From Candidatus Luteimonas excrementigallinarum (lineage in GTDB: Bacteria > Pseudomonadota > Gammaproteobacteria > Xanthomonadales > Xanthomonadaceae): a stretch of 8,084 bases of DNA. A program made the position numbers and the translations under genes. Where the stretch lies: positions 1 through 8,084 of the forward strand of contig DXCY01000138.1 of the NCBI GenBank assembly GCA_019115725.1, written 5' to 3'. Under the pieces are notes generated by a model, which was not told where the DNA came from, did not search any database, and saw nothing but the letters and a program-made list of their open reading frames with translations. Shown piece by piece: positions 1 to 5,403 of the stretch (position 1 is the first letter of the stretch; every line of letters begins with the position of its first letter).

Positions 1-1154
1 GGCTGATCGACCTGGTCAGCCGCAGCGCGTTCCTGGCCGAGCGCGTGGCCGCCCATCCGCTGCTGCTGGACGAGCTGCTGGACGCGCGCGCCGAGGGCCC
101 GCTGCCCGAGCGCGCCCAGTTCGCCCGCGCCTGCGCCCCGGCGCTGCGCCACGAGGATCTGGAGCAGGCGCTGTTCGTGCTCAACGAGACCCGCCAGGCG
201 CTGAGCTTCCGCATTGCCCTGGCGGTGCTGGACGGGCGCCAGCAGGCGCAGGAGGCCAGCCGCCAGCTGGCCTGGCTGGCCGACGCGGTGGTGGATGCGG
301 TGCTGGAACTGGCGCGGCGCGATCTGCGGGCCAGCCGCGGCGACATCGTCGGTCTGCGCTTCGCCGTGCTCGGCTACGGCAGCCTGGGGGGCGAGGAGCT
401 TGGCGTGGGCTCGGATCTGGACCTGGTATTCCTGTACGACGCGCCGCCCGGGGCGCAGTCGGACGGCGCCCGCCCGCTGGATGCCGCCAGCTGGGCGGCA
501 CGACTGGCGCAGAAGGTGGTGGCCCTGCTGGGCACCATCACCGGCGCGGGACGGCTGTACGAGGTGGATATCCGTCTGCGCCCGGACGGCGCCAGCGGCC
601 TGCTGGTGTCCTCGCTGGCCAGCTACGACGAGTACCAGCGCGAGCGCGCCTGGACCTGGGAGCACCAGGCCCTGGTGCGGGCGCGCTGCGTGGCCGGCGA
701 CGACGGACTGGCGGCAGCGTTCGAGCGCGTGCGCGCCAGCGCCCTGGCCCGCCCGCGCGACCCCGCCGTCCTGCGGGAGGACGTGGCCGGCATGCGCGCG
801 AAGATGCGCGCCGAGCTCGACCGCGGCACGCCGGAACGCTTCGACCTCAAGCAGGGCGAGGGCGGGCTGACCGATCTGGAATTCCTGCTGCAGTACCTGG
901 TGCTGGGTGAAGCGCAGGCCCATCCGGCTCTGCTTGCGCCGCGGGCCACGCCGGCGCTGCTGGAGGCGGCCGCGGCGGCGGGCCTGCTGGAGGACGGCGC
1001 CGCCGCGGCGCTGGGCGAGGCCCACGCCACCCTGCTGGCGCTGGCCCTGGCCTGCGGCCTGGATCGGCGCCCGCGGCTGGTGGCCGATGGCGCGCCGCTG
1101 CAGGCCGCGCGTGCGGCCATCCGCGCCGCCGGCCGGGCGCTGGGCTTCAGCTGA
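1..1154 (+). CDS. glnE: GlnE, glutamine synthetase adenylyltransferase/adenylyl-removing enzyme, C-terminal part
   Basis: Partial: the reading frame is already open at the left edge (first whole codon at position 3) and ends at TGA 1152-1154, so 383 residues are visible, roughly the last 40% of a protein usually about 940-990 residues long. GlnE adds AMP to, and removes it from, glutamine synthetase in the cytoplasm, acting with PII to match nitrogen assimilation to supply. The visible part is the C-terminal adenylyltransferase half. It has the nucleotidyltransferase signature GYGSLGG (nt 372-392) followed by the DLD metal-binding pair (nt 414-422), then VDIRLRPDG (nt 564-590) and GGLTDLEFL (nt 861-887), all in the order expected for GlnE, followed by a helical C-terminal tail. 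Nothing is broken in the visible part. GC content is very high, with alanine- and leucine-rich helices near the end. The N-terminal deadenylylase half must lie to the left. The family call is near certain from motif order. Confidence 0.96.
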   Translation, partial: LIDLVSRSAFLAERVAAHPLLLDELLDARAEGPLPERAQFARACAPALRHEDLEQALFVLNETRQALSFRIALAVLDGRQQAQEASRQLAWLADAVVDAVLELARRDLRASRGDIVGLRFAVLGYGSLGGEELGVGSDLDLVFLYDAPPGAQSDGARPLDAASWAARLAQKVVALLGTITGAGRLYEVDIRLRPDGASGLLVSSLASYDEYQRERAWTWEHQALVRARCVAGDDGLAAAFERVRASALARPRDPAVLREDVAGMRAKMRAELDRGTPERFDLKQGEGGLTDLEFLLQYLVLGEAQAHPALLAPRATPALLEAAAAAGLLEDGAAAALGEAHATLLALALACGLDRRPRLVADGAPLQAARAAIRAAGRALGFS

Positions 1155-1190
1155 CTGCGGCCGCTCCTGCCCGGGCTGCCACGGCCCCGG

Positions 1191-1206
1191 CTGGGGTAAA
1201 CCCCAG
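1191..1206 (+). terminator. Small hairpin after glnE, possible terminator
   Basis: A perfect 6-bp stem, CTGGGG / CCCCAG, closes a TAAA tetraloop 37 bases after the glnE stop. No T-run follows, so it is not a classical Rho-independent terminator; it may stop transcription weakly or protect the 3' end of the mRNA. It supports treating glnE and the LysM gene as separate units. Confidence 0.35.
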
Positions 1207-1230
1207 GGTGCGGGCGGAGGTGGCGGCGCC

Positions 1231-1236
1231 TAGTAT
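1231..1236 (+). promoter_or_regulatory. Candidate -10 box for the LysM gene
   Basis: TAGTAT stands out in an otherwise very GC-rich 116-base gap and would start a transcript near 1243, giving a leader of about 28 bases. I see no convincing -35 element at the expected distance, so this is a weak call based on one hexamer. Confidence 0.3.
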
Positions 1237-1258
1237 CGGCGACTGTCTCCAGATCACC

Positions 1259-1264
1259 GGGAAG
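1259..1264 (+). promoter_or_regulatory. Ribosome binding site that fixes the LysM protein start
   Basis: GGGAAG sits six bases before the ATG at 1271. An in-frame GTG at 1208 would lengthen the protein by 21 residues but would place its start upstream of the candidate -10 box. ATG 1271 is therefore preferred. Confidence 0.55.
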
Positions 1265-1270
1265 CACTGC

Positions 1271-2938
1271 ATGACCATCCACGCCATCCACGACGGCGGC
1301 CGTCCGCTCCTGCCGCCCGCCGACCGCAACGAGCGCCAGCACACGGTCCAGCCGGCCCAGAGCCTGGTTGATATCGCCAACCAGTACGGCGTCGGCGTGC
1401 AGGACATCATCAAGGCGAACCCGTCGATCCAGAACCCGGACATGGTCTATCCGGATCAGCAACTGACCATCCCGCCGCGGGTCAGTGACGACCCCAGCGT
1501 GAGCCTGTCCAACGATGGCACCGTGGGTGCCAGCAACACCACCACCGGGAAGACCACGACCACGTCGGAAAACGGCAGCGTGCGGCAGTCGTCCACCTCG
1601 GGCACCGTTGGCATCAGCGCCAACGAGGAAAAGGGCACCGTCACCCTGTCCGGAGGTGGCTCGTTCTCCGAGTCGGTGAAGAACGCCAAGGGCTATGGGG
1701 TGAGCTTCAGTGCCGGCGCCAATGCGTCCATCACCGAGGGCGGCAAGACCGAAGACGGGGTGACCACGTATCAGCTGTCGACCGATGTGTCGGTGTTCCT
1801 CAAGGGTGGCGTGAATACGCCCAAGGCCGGGCTTGAGATCGGCCGCACCGAAGGCATCCGCACCTCCTATCAGGTGACCATGCCTGAAGACGCCGATGTC
1901 GATCCGAAGGACATCAATCCGTTCGATCCCTCCTCGATGCCGGAAGGCGCCGTGGTGACCATGAACGGCTCGGATTACAGCACCAACGAGTTCAAGGCGA
2001 CCTTCCAGAAGCTGGCACTGCAGACCAAAATCACCGACGAGAGCGGAGTGAGCACCGCGATCGAACGCACCGGTGAGGACACCGTGCGCGTCACCGCTGG
2101 CCCGACCGAAGCGATCAAGGCCTACAACGGCGTGGGCGTGGACTTTGGCGTGGCCAACGTGATGCTGGGCCGCAACGACAGCCTCTCCGGGGCGACACTG
2201 CAGACCGCCGAATTCGACCTGTCCACCGACGAGGGGATGGCGGCCTACAACGACTTCCTCACCACCGGCACGCTGCCGGGTGACAACGGTGATGGCGTGA
2301 GCAACGTGGCCACCATCGAGAAGGTGGATTTCAGTTCCCAGACCCAGCTCAGTGGCAAGCTCGGCCCGCTCAAGCTGACCCTGGATGGTGCGCAGAACAC
2401 CGGAAACATGGTGGTCACCACCTTCCCGGATGGCTCCATGGAGCGCACGGCTGACCTGCAGTATTCGGGCAACGTGCCGATGAACATCACCCAGCGCTGG
2501 GATGCGGATGGCAACGAGATCGCCTCCGAGCGTGTCTACAGCTATGACTTCCAGGTGGATGAGCAGAACCAGCAGCTGCTCAACGCCGCGCTGACCGGTG
2601 ACCTTGCGCAGGCCGCCGACGGACCGCTGGAAGCGGGCCAGACCGTGACCCTGAGCTTCAACGAAAGCCAGATGCAGGCGCTGGCCGGGCAGACCGGCAG
2701 CGCGGTGGAAAACGGCGCGCACATGGACCTGGGCCACCTGCTGGGCTACATGGAGCCGGATGGCTCGTACCCGACGCCGGAGGCATGGGATTTCGCCCTG
2801 TCGCTGGGCAGGAACATGGGCAACAGCGATTACGGCCTGGCCGAGCGCCTGTTCTCCATTTCCGATGGCAGCACGGCGGGCGGCTTTGGTGATGGTGATT
2901 ACGCCCCCATCCAGGCCGGGGTACACGTGCAGTCGTGA
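1271..2938 (+). CDS. LysM-domain protein with uncharacterised 480-residue body, probably extracytoplasmic
   Basis: This is a 555-residue protein. Residues 23-69 form one LysM domain (begins HTVQPAQSLVDIANQYG, ends QQLTIP), a fold that binds N-acetylglucosamine glycans such as peptidoglycan. There is no Sec signal peptide, lipobox or membrane segment at the N-terminus. Residues 77-200 are rich in Ser, Thr and Gly and alternate short beta-like strands with turns (GTVGIS, GTVTLSGGGSFS, GYGVSFSAGA, TDVSVFLKGG). A linker with an Asp/Pro cluster follows (about 205-222), then mixed alpha/beta sequence to the end (AIKAYNGVGVDFGVANVMLG at 281-300; FNESQMQALAGQTGSAVENG at 463-482). The protein has no cysteine at all and only two tryptophans (410, 506), which fits life outside the cytoplasm. 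I do not recognise the body and see no catalytic motif. The gene is less GC-rich than glnE. It may be a secreted wall-binding protein, a toxin-like effector using a non-Sec route, or a structural factor; the function is unknown. Confidence 0.88.
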   Translation: MTIHAIHDGGRPLLPPADRNERQHTVQPAQSLVDIANQYGVGVQDIIKANPSIQNPDMVYPDQQLTIPPRVSDDPSVSLSNDGTVGASNTTTGKTTTTSENGSVRQSSTSGTVGISANEEKGTVTLSGGGSFSESVKNAKGYGVSFSAGANASITEGGKTEDGVTTYQLSTDVSVFLKGGVNTPKAGLEIGRTEGIRTSYQVTMPEDADVDPKDINPFDPSSMPEGAVVTMNGSDYSTNEFKATFQKLALQTKITDESGVSTAIERTGEDTVRVTAGPTEAIKAYNGVGVDFGVANVMLGRNDSLSGATLQTAEFDLSTDEGMAAYNDFLTTGTLPGDNGDGVSNVATIEKVDFSSQTQLSGKLGPLKLTLDGAQNTGNMVVTTFPDGSMERTADLQYSGNVPMNITQRWDADGNEIASERVYSYDFQVDEQNQQLLNAALTGDLAQAADGPLEAGQTVTLSFNESQMQALAGQTGSAVENGAHMDLGHLLGYMEPDGSYPTPEAWDFALSLGRNMGNSDYGLAERLFSISDGSTAGGFGDGDYAPIQAGVHVQS

Positions 2939-2967
2939 TCCAATCCACGTGACCCAACCATGGTGAT

Positions 2968-2991
2968 CCGGCGTGGCGATTGACGCGCCGG
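2968..2991 (+). terminator. Hairpin after the LysM gene, possible terminator
   Basis: CCGGCGTG and CGCGCCGG pair over 8 bp (one G-U) around an 8-base loop, 29 bases after the LysM stop and before the convergent ELM1-family gene. It has no T-run. On the opposite strand the wobble becomes a C-A mismatch, so the plus-strand transcript folds better, as expected if it serves the LysM gene. Confidence 0.4.
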
Positions 2992-3008
2992 CCCCGCGGG
3001 AGCGCAGG

Positions 3009-3024
3009 CGGCTCAGCTGAGCCG
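3009..3024. repeat. Perfect 16-bp palindrome over the end of the ELM1-family gene
   Basis: CGGCTCAGCTGAGCCG reads the same on both strands and covers the stop codon (minus strand, 3013-3015) of the ELM1-family gene. As RNA it would form a 6-bp stem with an AGCT loop. It may help end or stabilise the message; chance is also possible in GC-rich DNA. Confidence 0.5.
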
Positions 3025-4014
3025 TGCGTGCACCTGGGTGGCGATGCGCGCGGTCTCGCGCAGGGGTTCGCAGTCGAAGCGGGCCAGCGCCTCATCCACA
3101 GGGCGGATGCGGCCGCGGGCAAGCAGGGCATCGAGGAAACGGCGCGGCCGTCCTTCCGTGCGTGCGGGCTCGAAGACGAACACCGGCGCCCGGGTCGCGC
3201 ACGCTTCCGACACCATGTTCACCGAGTCGGGCGTGCATACGATGCGGTCGGCCCAGGCCAGCAGGCCCGGGTAGGGGTTGGATTCCCCGGTCTGTCCGGT
3301 CCAGGCCACACCGGGCCATGCTTTGTCAGGTCCGGCGCCGCTGTCCATCCGCTCGCGCAGCGCGGCGGTGACCTCCGTCGGGGTACGCCGCGACACCGTG
3401 GCCAGCACGCTGCCGCCTTCGCGGGCCAGCACGCTGGACACCGATTGCGACAGGGCTTCGAAGGCGGCCCGGTCGAAGCGGGCATGGCGGCTGCTGCCGC
3501 CCAGCAACAGGGCGATGCGTGGGCGGGGCAGGGTGGCCAGCGCCGCGAAATCAGCGCGCCCGGCCGCCAGCCAGTTGTCATCGACCGGGTTCAGGCTGCC
3601 CAGCAGGGTCAGCACGTTGGCGCCTGACAGTCCGTCGTGCTCGGGCGCGATCACCAGGTCCCAGTGACTGGGATCCAGGCGCGGATCCAGGATCTGTACC
3701 GCGCGGGCTCCTGTGTCGCGTACCAGTCGCGTGGCCAGCGCGGCCTGGCGGCCGCAGCCGATGGCCAGCGCCGGTGGCGCGGACAGGGCGGCGGCGAAGT
3801 CAGCGCCGAAAGCATGCCGGGCGCCCGGCAGCCGTCGCGGGGCCGCCCAGCGCCACGGCCGGCGGGGCGCCAGGCGCCAGTTGCGCGCGGCGTCATGGCC
3901 CAGCGCCGCGGCCAGCGAGAGCGCCTGGCGCAGGTTGCCGGCGTGGCCGTCGGTCAGCGTCCATGCTGTTCCATTAGTGCTTGAAGGTCTGTGAGTTAGC
4001 CCTGATTGTTCCAT
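3013..4014 (-). CDS. ELM1/GtrOC1-like family protein, putative sugar-nucleotide enzyme
   Basis: This 333-residue protein belongs to the family named after mitochondrial fission protein ELM1 (formerly DUF1022). Its bacterial members have a glycosyltransferase-B-like layout, and some sit in polysaccharide loci. Family landmarks in order are LTDGHAGN (20-27), IGCGRQ (85-90), a middle segment with LTLLGSLNPVD (136-145), the P-loop-like LLLGGSS (169-175), and TPDSVNMVSEA (261-271) followed by the strand APVFVFEP, which resembles the nucleotide-sugar contact region of GT-B enzymes. There is no signal peptide or membrane helix, so it is probably cytoplasmic or peripheral. ATG 4014 is the only reasonable start: no other ATG, GTG or TTG precedes the first conserved motif, and AAGG lies eight bases upstream. 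It is divergent from the rutE-type gene and convergent with the LysM gene, so it is a single-gene unit. Enzyme activity in bacteria is not established; the family call is firm but the reaction is inference. Confidence 0.88.
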   Translation of the reverse strand: MEQSGLTHRPSSTNGTAWTLTDGHAGNLRQALSLAAALGHDAARNWRLAPRRPWRWAAPRRLPGARHAFGADFAAALSAPPALAIGCGRQAALATRLVRDTGARAVQILDPRLDPSHWDLVIAPEHDGLSGANVLTLLGSLNPVDDNWLAAGRADFAALATLPRPRIALLLGGSSRHARFDRAAFEALSQSVSSVLAREGGSVLATVSRRTPTEVTAALRERMDSGAGPDKAWPGVAWTGQTGESNPYPGLLAWADRIVCTPDSVNMVSEACATRAPVFVFEPARTEGRPRRFLDALLARGRIRPVDEALARFDCEPLRETARIATQVHARLS

Positions 4015-4035
4015 CTATACGACCTTACGTTCCGG

Positions 4036-4062
4036 CCACCGGGGTCCCCGGGACACCGGTGG
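4036..4062. promoter_or_regulatory. 27-bp near-perfect palindrome in the divergent intergenic region, candidate operator
   Basis: Arms CCACCGG (4036-4042) and CCGGTGG (4056-4062) and inner arms GTCCC (4044-4048) and GGGAC (4050-4054) share one centre at C4049; 12 of 13 base pairs match, the exception being G4043 against A4055. The site ends five bases before the candidate -10 box TACACT for the rutE-type gene and begins 22 bases upstream of the ELM1-family ATG. A dimeric regulator bound here could affect both genes. A transcribed hairpin is the alternative reading. Confidence 0.5.
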
Positions 4063-4067
4063 AACTC

Positions 4068-4073
4068 TACACT
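4068..4073 (+). promoter_or_regulatory. Candidate -10 box for the rutE-type gene
   Basis: TACACT would start a transcript near 4080, leaving about 42 bases of leader. The -35 region at normal spacing falls inside the 27-bp palindrome and does not match the sigma-70 consensus, which would fit an activator- or repressor-controlled promoter. A 5-bp inverted repeat, ACTGG-ACC-CCAGT (4071-4083), overlaps the predicted start site. Confidence 0.3.
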
Positions 4074-4121
4074 GGACCCCAGTTCACATGCGGCACCCGC
4101 CGCGGGGGAGACACTTTCCAC

Positions 4122-4709
4122 ATGACCGGAATCCTGACCGACGCAGCGCTTGACCAGCTGTTCCGCACTGCCCGGACCTATAACCGTTTCAGCGGTGAGA
4201 TCGACGATGCGACCCTTGGACGGCTGTACGAGCTGACCAAGTGGGGGCCGACCAGTGCCAACACGTCGCCGGCGCGCTTCGTGTTCGTGCGCTCGCCGGA
4301 GGCCAAGGCCCGCCTGGCGCCGGCCTTGGACGAGGGCAATCGCGAAAAGACCCTGTCCGCACCGGTGACCGTGATTGTCGGCCACGACCTGGAGTTCCAC
4401 GAGAAGCTGCCGTACCTGTTCCCCCACACCGATGCCAAGGCATGGTTTGCCGGCCCGCAGGAGGGCCGCCGCGAGCAGGCCTTCCGCAACGGCACCCTGC
4501 AGGGCGCGTACCTGATCCTCGCCGCGCGCGCGCTCGGCCTTGATACCGGTCCGATGACCGGCTTCGACGCGGCGAAGGTGGACGAGGCCTTCTTCAAGGG
4601 CACCTCCATCCGCTCCAACTTCCTGGTCAACCTGGGCAAGGGCGACCCGGCGAGCATCTTCGACCGGTCGCCGCGCTTGGGGTTCGACGAGGCCTGCCGC
4701 ATCGAGTGA
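4122..4709 (+). CDS. rutE: RutE-type nitroreductase, malonic semialdehyde reductase family
   Basis: This 195-residue protein is almost the same length as E. coli RutE (196) and resembles it throughout. Conserved stretches include KWGPTSANTSPAR (40-52), EKTLSAPVTVIV (75-86), LPYLFPHTDAKAWF (96-109), AFRNGTLQGAYLILAARALGLDTGPMTGFD (120-149) and a C-terminus with PRLGFDEAC (184-192). RutE is an FMN-dependent, NAD(P)H-using flavoprotein that reduces the toxic 3-oxopropanoate made during uracil breakdown to 3-hydroxypropionate; related enzymes reduce other aldehydes, enones, quinones or nitro compounds. ATG 4122 is chosen because GGGGGAG (4104-4110) precedes it and because residue 1 then matches the family start; the in-frame ATG at 3981 lies inside the divergent gene. 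No rutA, B, C or D is in the window, so the uracil role cannot be assumed. A 5-bp hairpin, GCGGC-ACCC-GCCGC (4090-4103), lies just before the ribosome binding site. Confidence 0.9.
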   Translation: MTGILTDAALDQLFRTARTYNRFSGEIDDATLGRLYELTKWGPTSANTSPARFVFVRSPEAKARLAPALDEGNREKTLSAPVTVIVGHDLEFHEKLPYLFPHTDAKAWFAGPQEGRREQAFRNGTLQGAYLILAARALGLDTGPMTGFDAAKVDEAFFKGTSIRSNFLVNLGKGDPASIFDRSPRLGFDEACRIE

Positions 4710-4718
4710 GCGCGTTAT

Positions 4719-4742
4719 CCCTTTCTGTCAGTTCCCTTTCTG
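4719..4742 (+). repeat. 9-bp direct repeat in the rutE-yceI gap
   Basis: CCCTTTCTG occurs at 4719-4727 and again at 4734-4742, a period of 15, in the 43-base gap. The second copy runs into the yceI ribosome binding site GGAG (4742-4745). It could be a regulator contact or a slip duplication. Confidence 0.5.
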
Positions 4743-4752
4743 GAGATACACC

Positions 4753-5352
4753 ATGAACCATCGCGACTTCCGCCGCCTGGCGCTTGCCGCCGCCCTGTCC
4801 TTTGCCGCCACCGCCGCCTTTGCCGCGCCGGTGACCTACACCATGGACCCGGACCACACCACCGTGGCCGCCAAGTGGAACCACTTCGGCTTCTCCAACC
4901 CGGTGATCCTGTTCGGCGACGTTGACGGCACGATCGTGTACGACGCAGACAACGTGTCCGCCTCCAGCGTCCAGGTGACCCTGCCGCTGTCGGGCCTGGA
5001 ATCCAACGTCAAGGCCTTCAACGACCACCTGCTCAGCGACGACTTCTTCGACGCCGCGCAGTTCCCCGAGGCCACCTTCCGCAGCACCTCGGTGGAGGTT
5101 GACGATGACGACGAGCTGAAGATCACCGGTGATCTGACCATCAAGGGCATCACCAGGCAGGTGGTGCTGGATGTGGACATCAACCTGATCGGCGAGCATC
5201 CGATGACGGGCAAGCGGACCGCGGGCTTCGACGCCGAAGTCACCATCAAGCGCAGCGATTTCGACCTGGGCCTGTACGTGCCGAACGTAGCCGACGAGAT
5301 CGAGCTGCACATCACCACCGAGGCCCCGATCGCCAGCGGCGACGACGCCTGA
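4753..5352 (+). CDS. yceI: YceI-family periplasmic protein
   Basis: A 199-residue exported protein. Residues 1-24 form a Sec signal peptide: basic start (NHRDFRR), hydrophobic alanine/leucine core and an AFA cleavage site before APVTYT. The mature part (about 175 residues) matches the YceI lipocalin-like beta-barrel: YTMDPDHTTVAAKWNHFGFSN at the entry, DGTIVYDADN, VTLPLSGLESN, FNDHLLSDDFFDAAQFPEATFRS, ITGDLTIKGITRQVVLDV, and the closing GFDAEVTIKRSDFDLGLYVP. Family structures show a long isoprenoid chain, such as a quinone precursor, inside the barrel; E. coli YceI is a periplasmic protein induced by base. The start is set by GGAGA seven bases upstream of ATG 4753. It lies 43 bases after the rutE-type gene on the same strand, so readthrough is likely. 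The biological role in this organism is unproven. Confidence 0.94.
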   Translation: MNHRDFRRLALAAALSFAATAAFAAPVTYTMDPDHTTVAAKWNHFGFSNPVILFGDVDGTIVYDADNVSASSVQVTLPLSGLESNVKAFNDHLLSDDFFDAAQFPEATFRSTSVEVDDDDELKITGDLTIKGITRQVVLDVDINLIGEHPMTGKRTAGFDAEVTIKRSDFDLGLYVPNVADEIELHITTEAPIASGDDA

Positions 5353-5358
5353 TCCCCC

Positions 5359-5379
5359 GGGGCCGGCCGCACCGGCCCC
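5359..5379 (+). terminator. Strong hairpin after yceI, possible terminator
   Basis: GGGGCCGG and CCGGCCCC form a perfect 8-bp GC stem with a CCGCA loop, six bases after the yceI stop. There is no clean T-run after it (CACTTCCACGTTGTT), so it may act as a partial terminator or as a stabiliser separating yceI from the pirin gene. Confidence 0.45.
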
Positions 5380-5403
5380 CACTTCCACGTTGTTGGACAC
5401 ACC

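Noticed and set aside
1208..1270. Extended start (GTG 1208) for the LysM gene
   Set aside because: ATG 1271 has a good ribosome binding site six bases upstream, and the candidate -10 box would fall inside the coding region if 1208 were used.
623..2926. A 767-codon open frame on the minus strand opposite the end of glnE and the LysM gene
   Set aside because: It spans two well-supported plus-strand genes, is biased toward Arg, Gly, Val and His as expected from the complement of GC-rich codons, and has no recognisable motif. It is a shadow of high GC.
3981..4121. Extended N-terminus of the rutE-type protein from ATG 3981
   Set aside because: The extra 47 residues would overlap the divergent ELM1-family gene and the palindrome, and E. 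coli RutE is the length given by ATG 4122.
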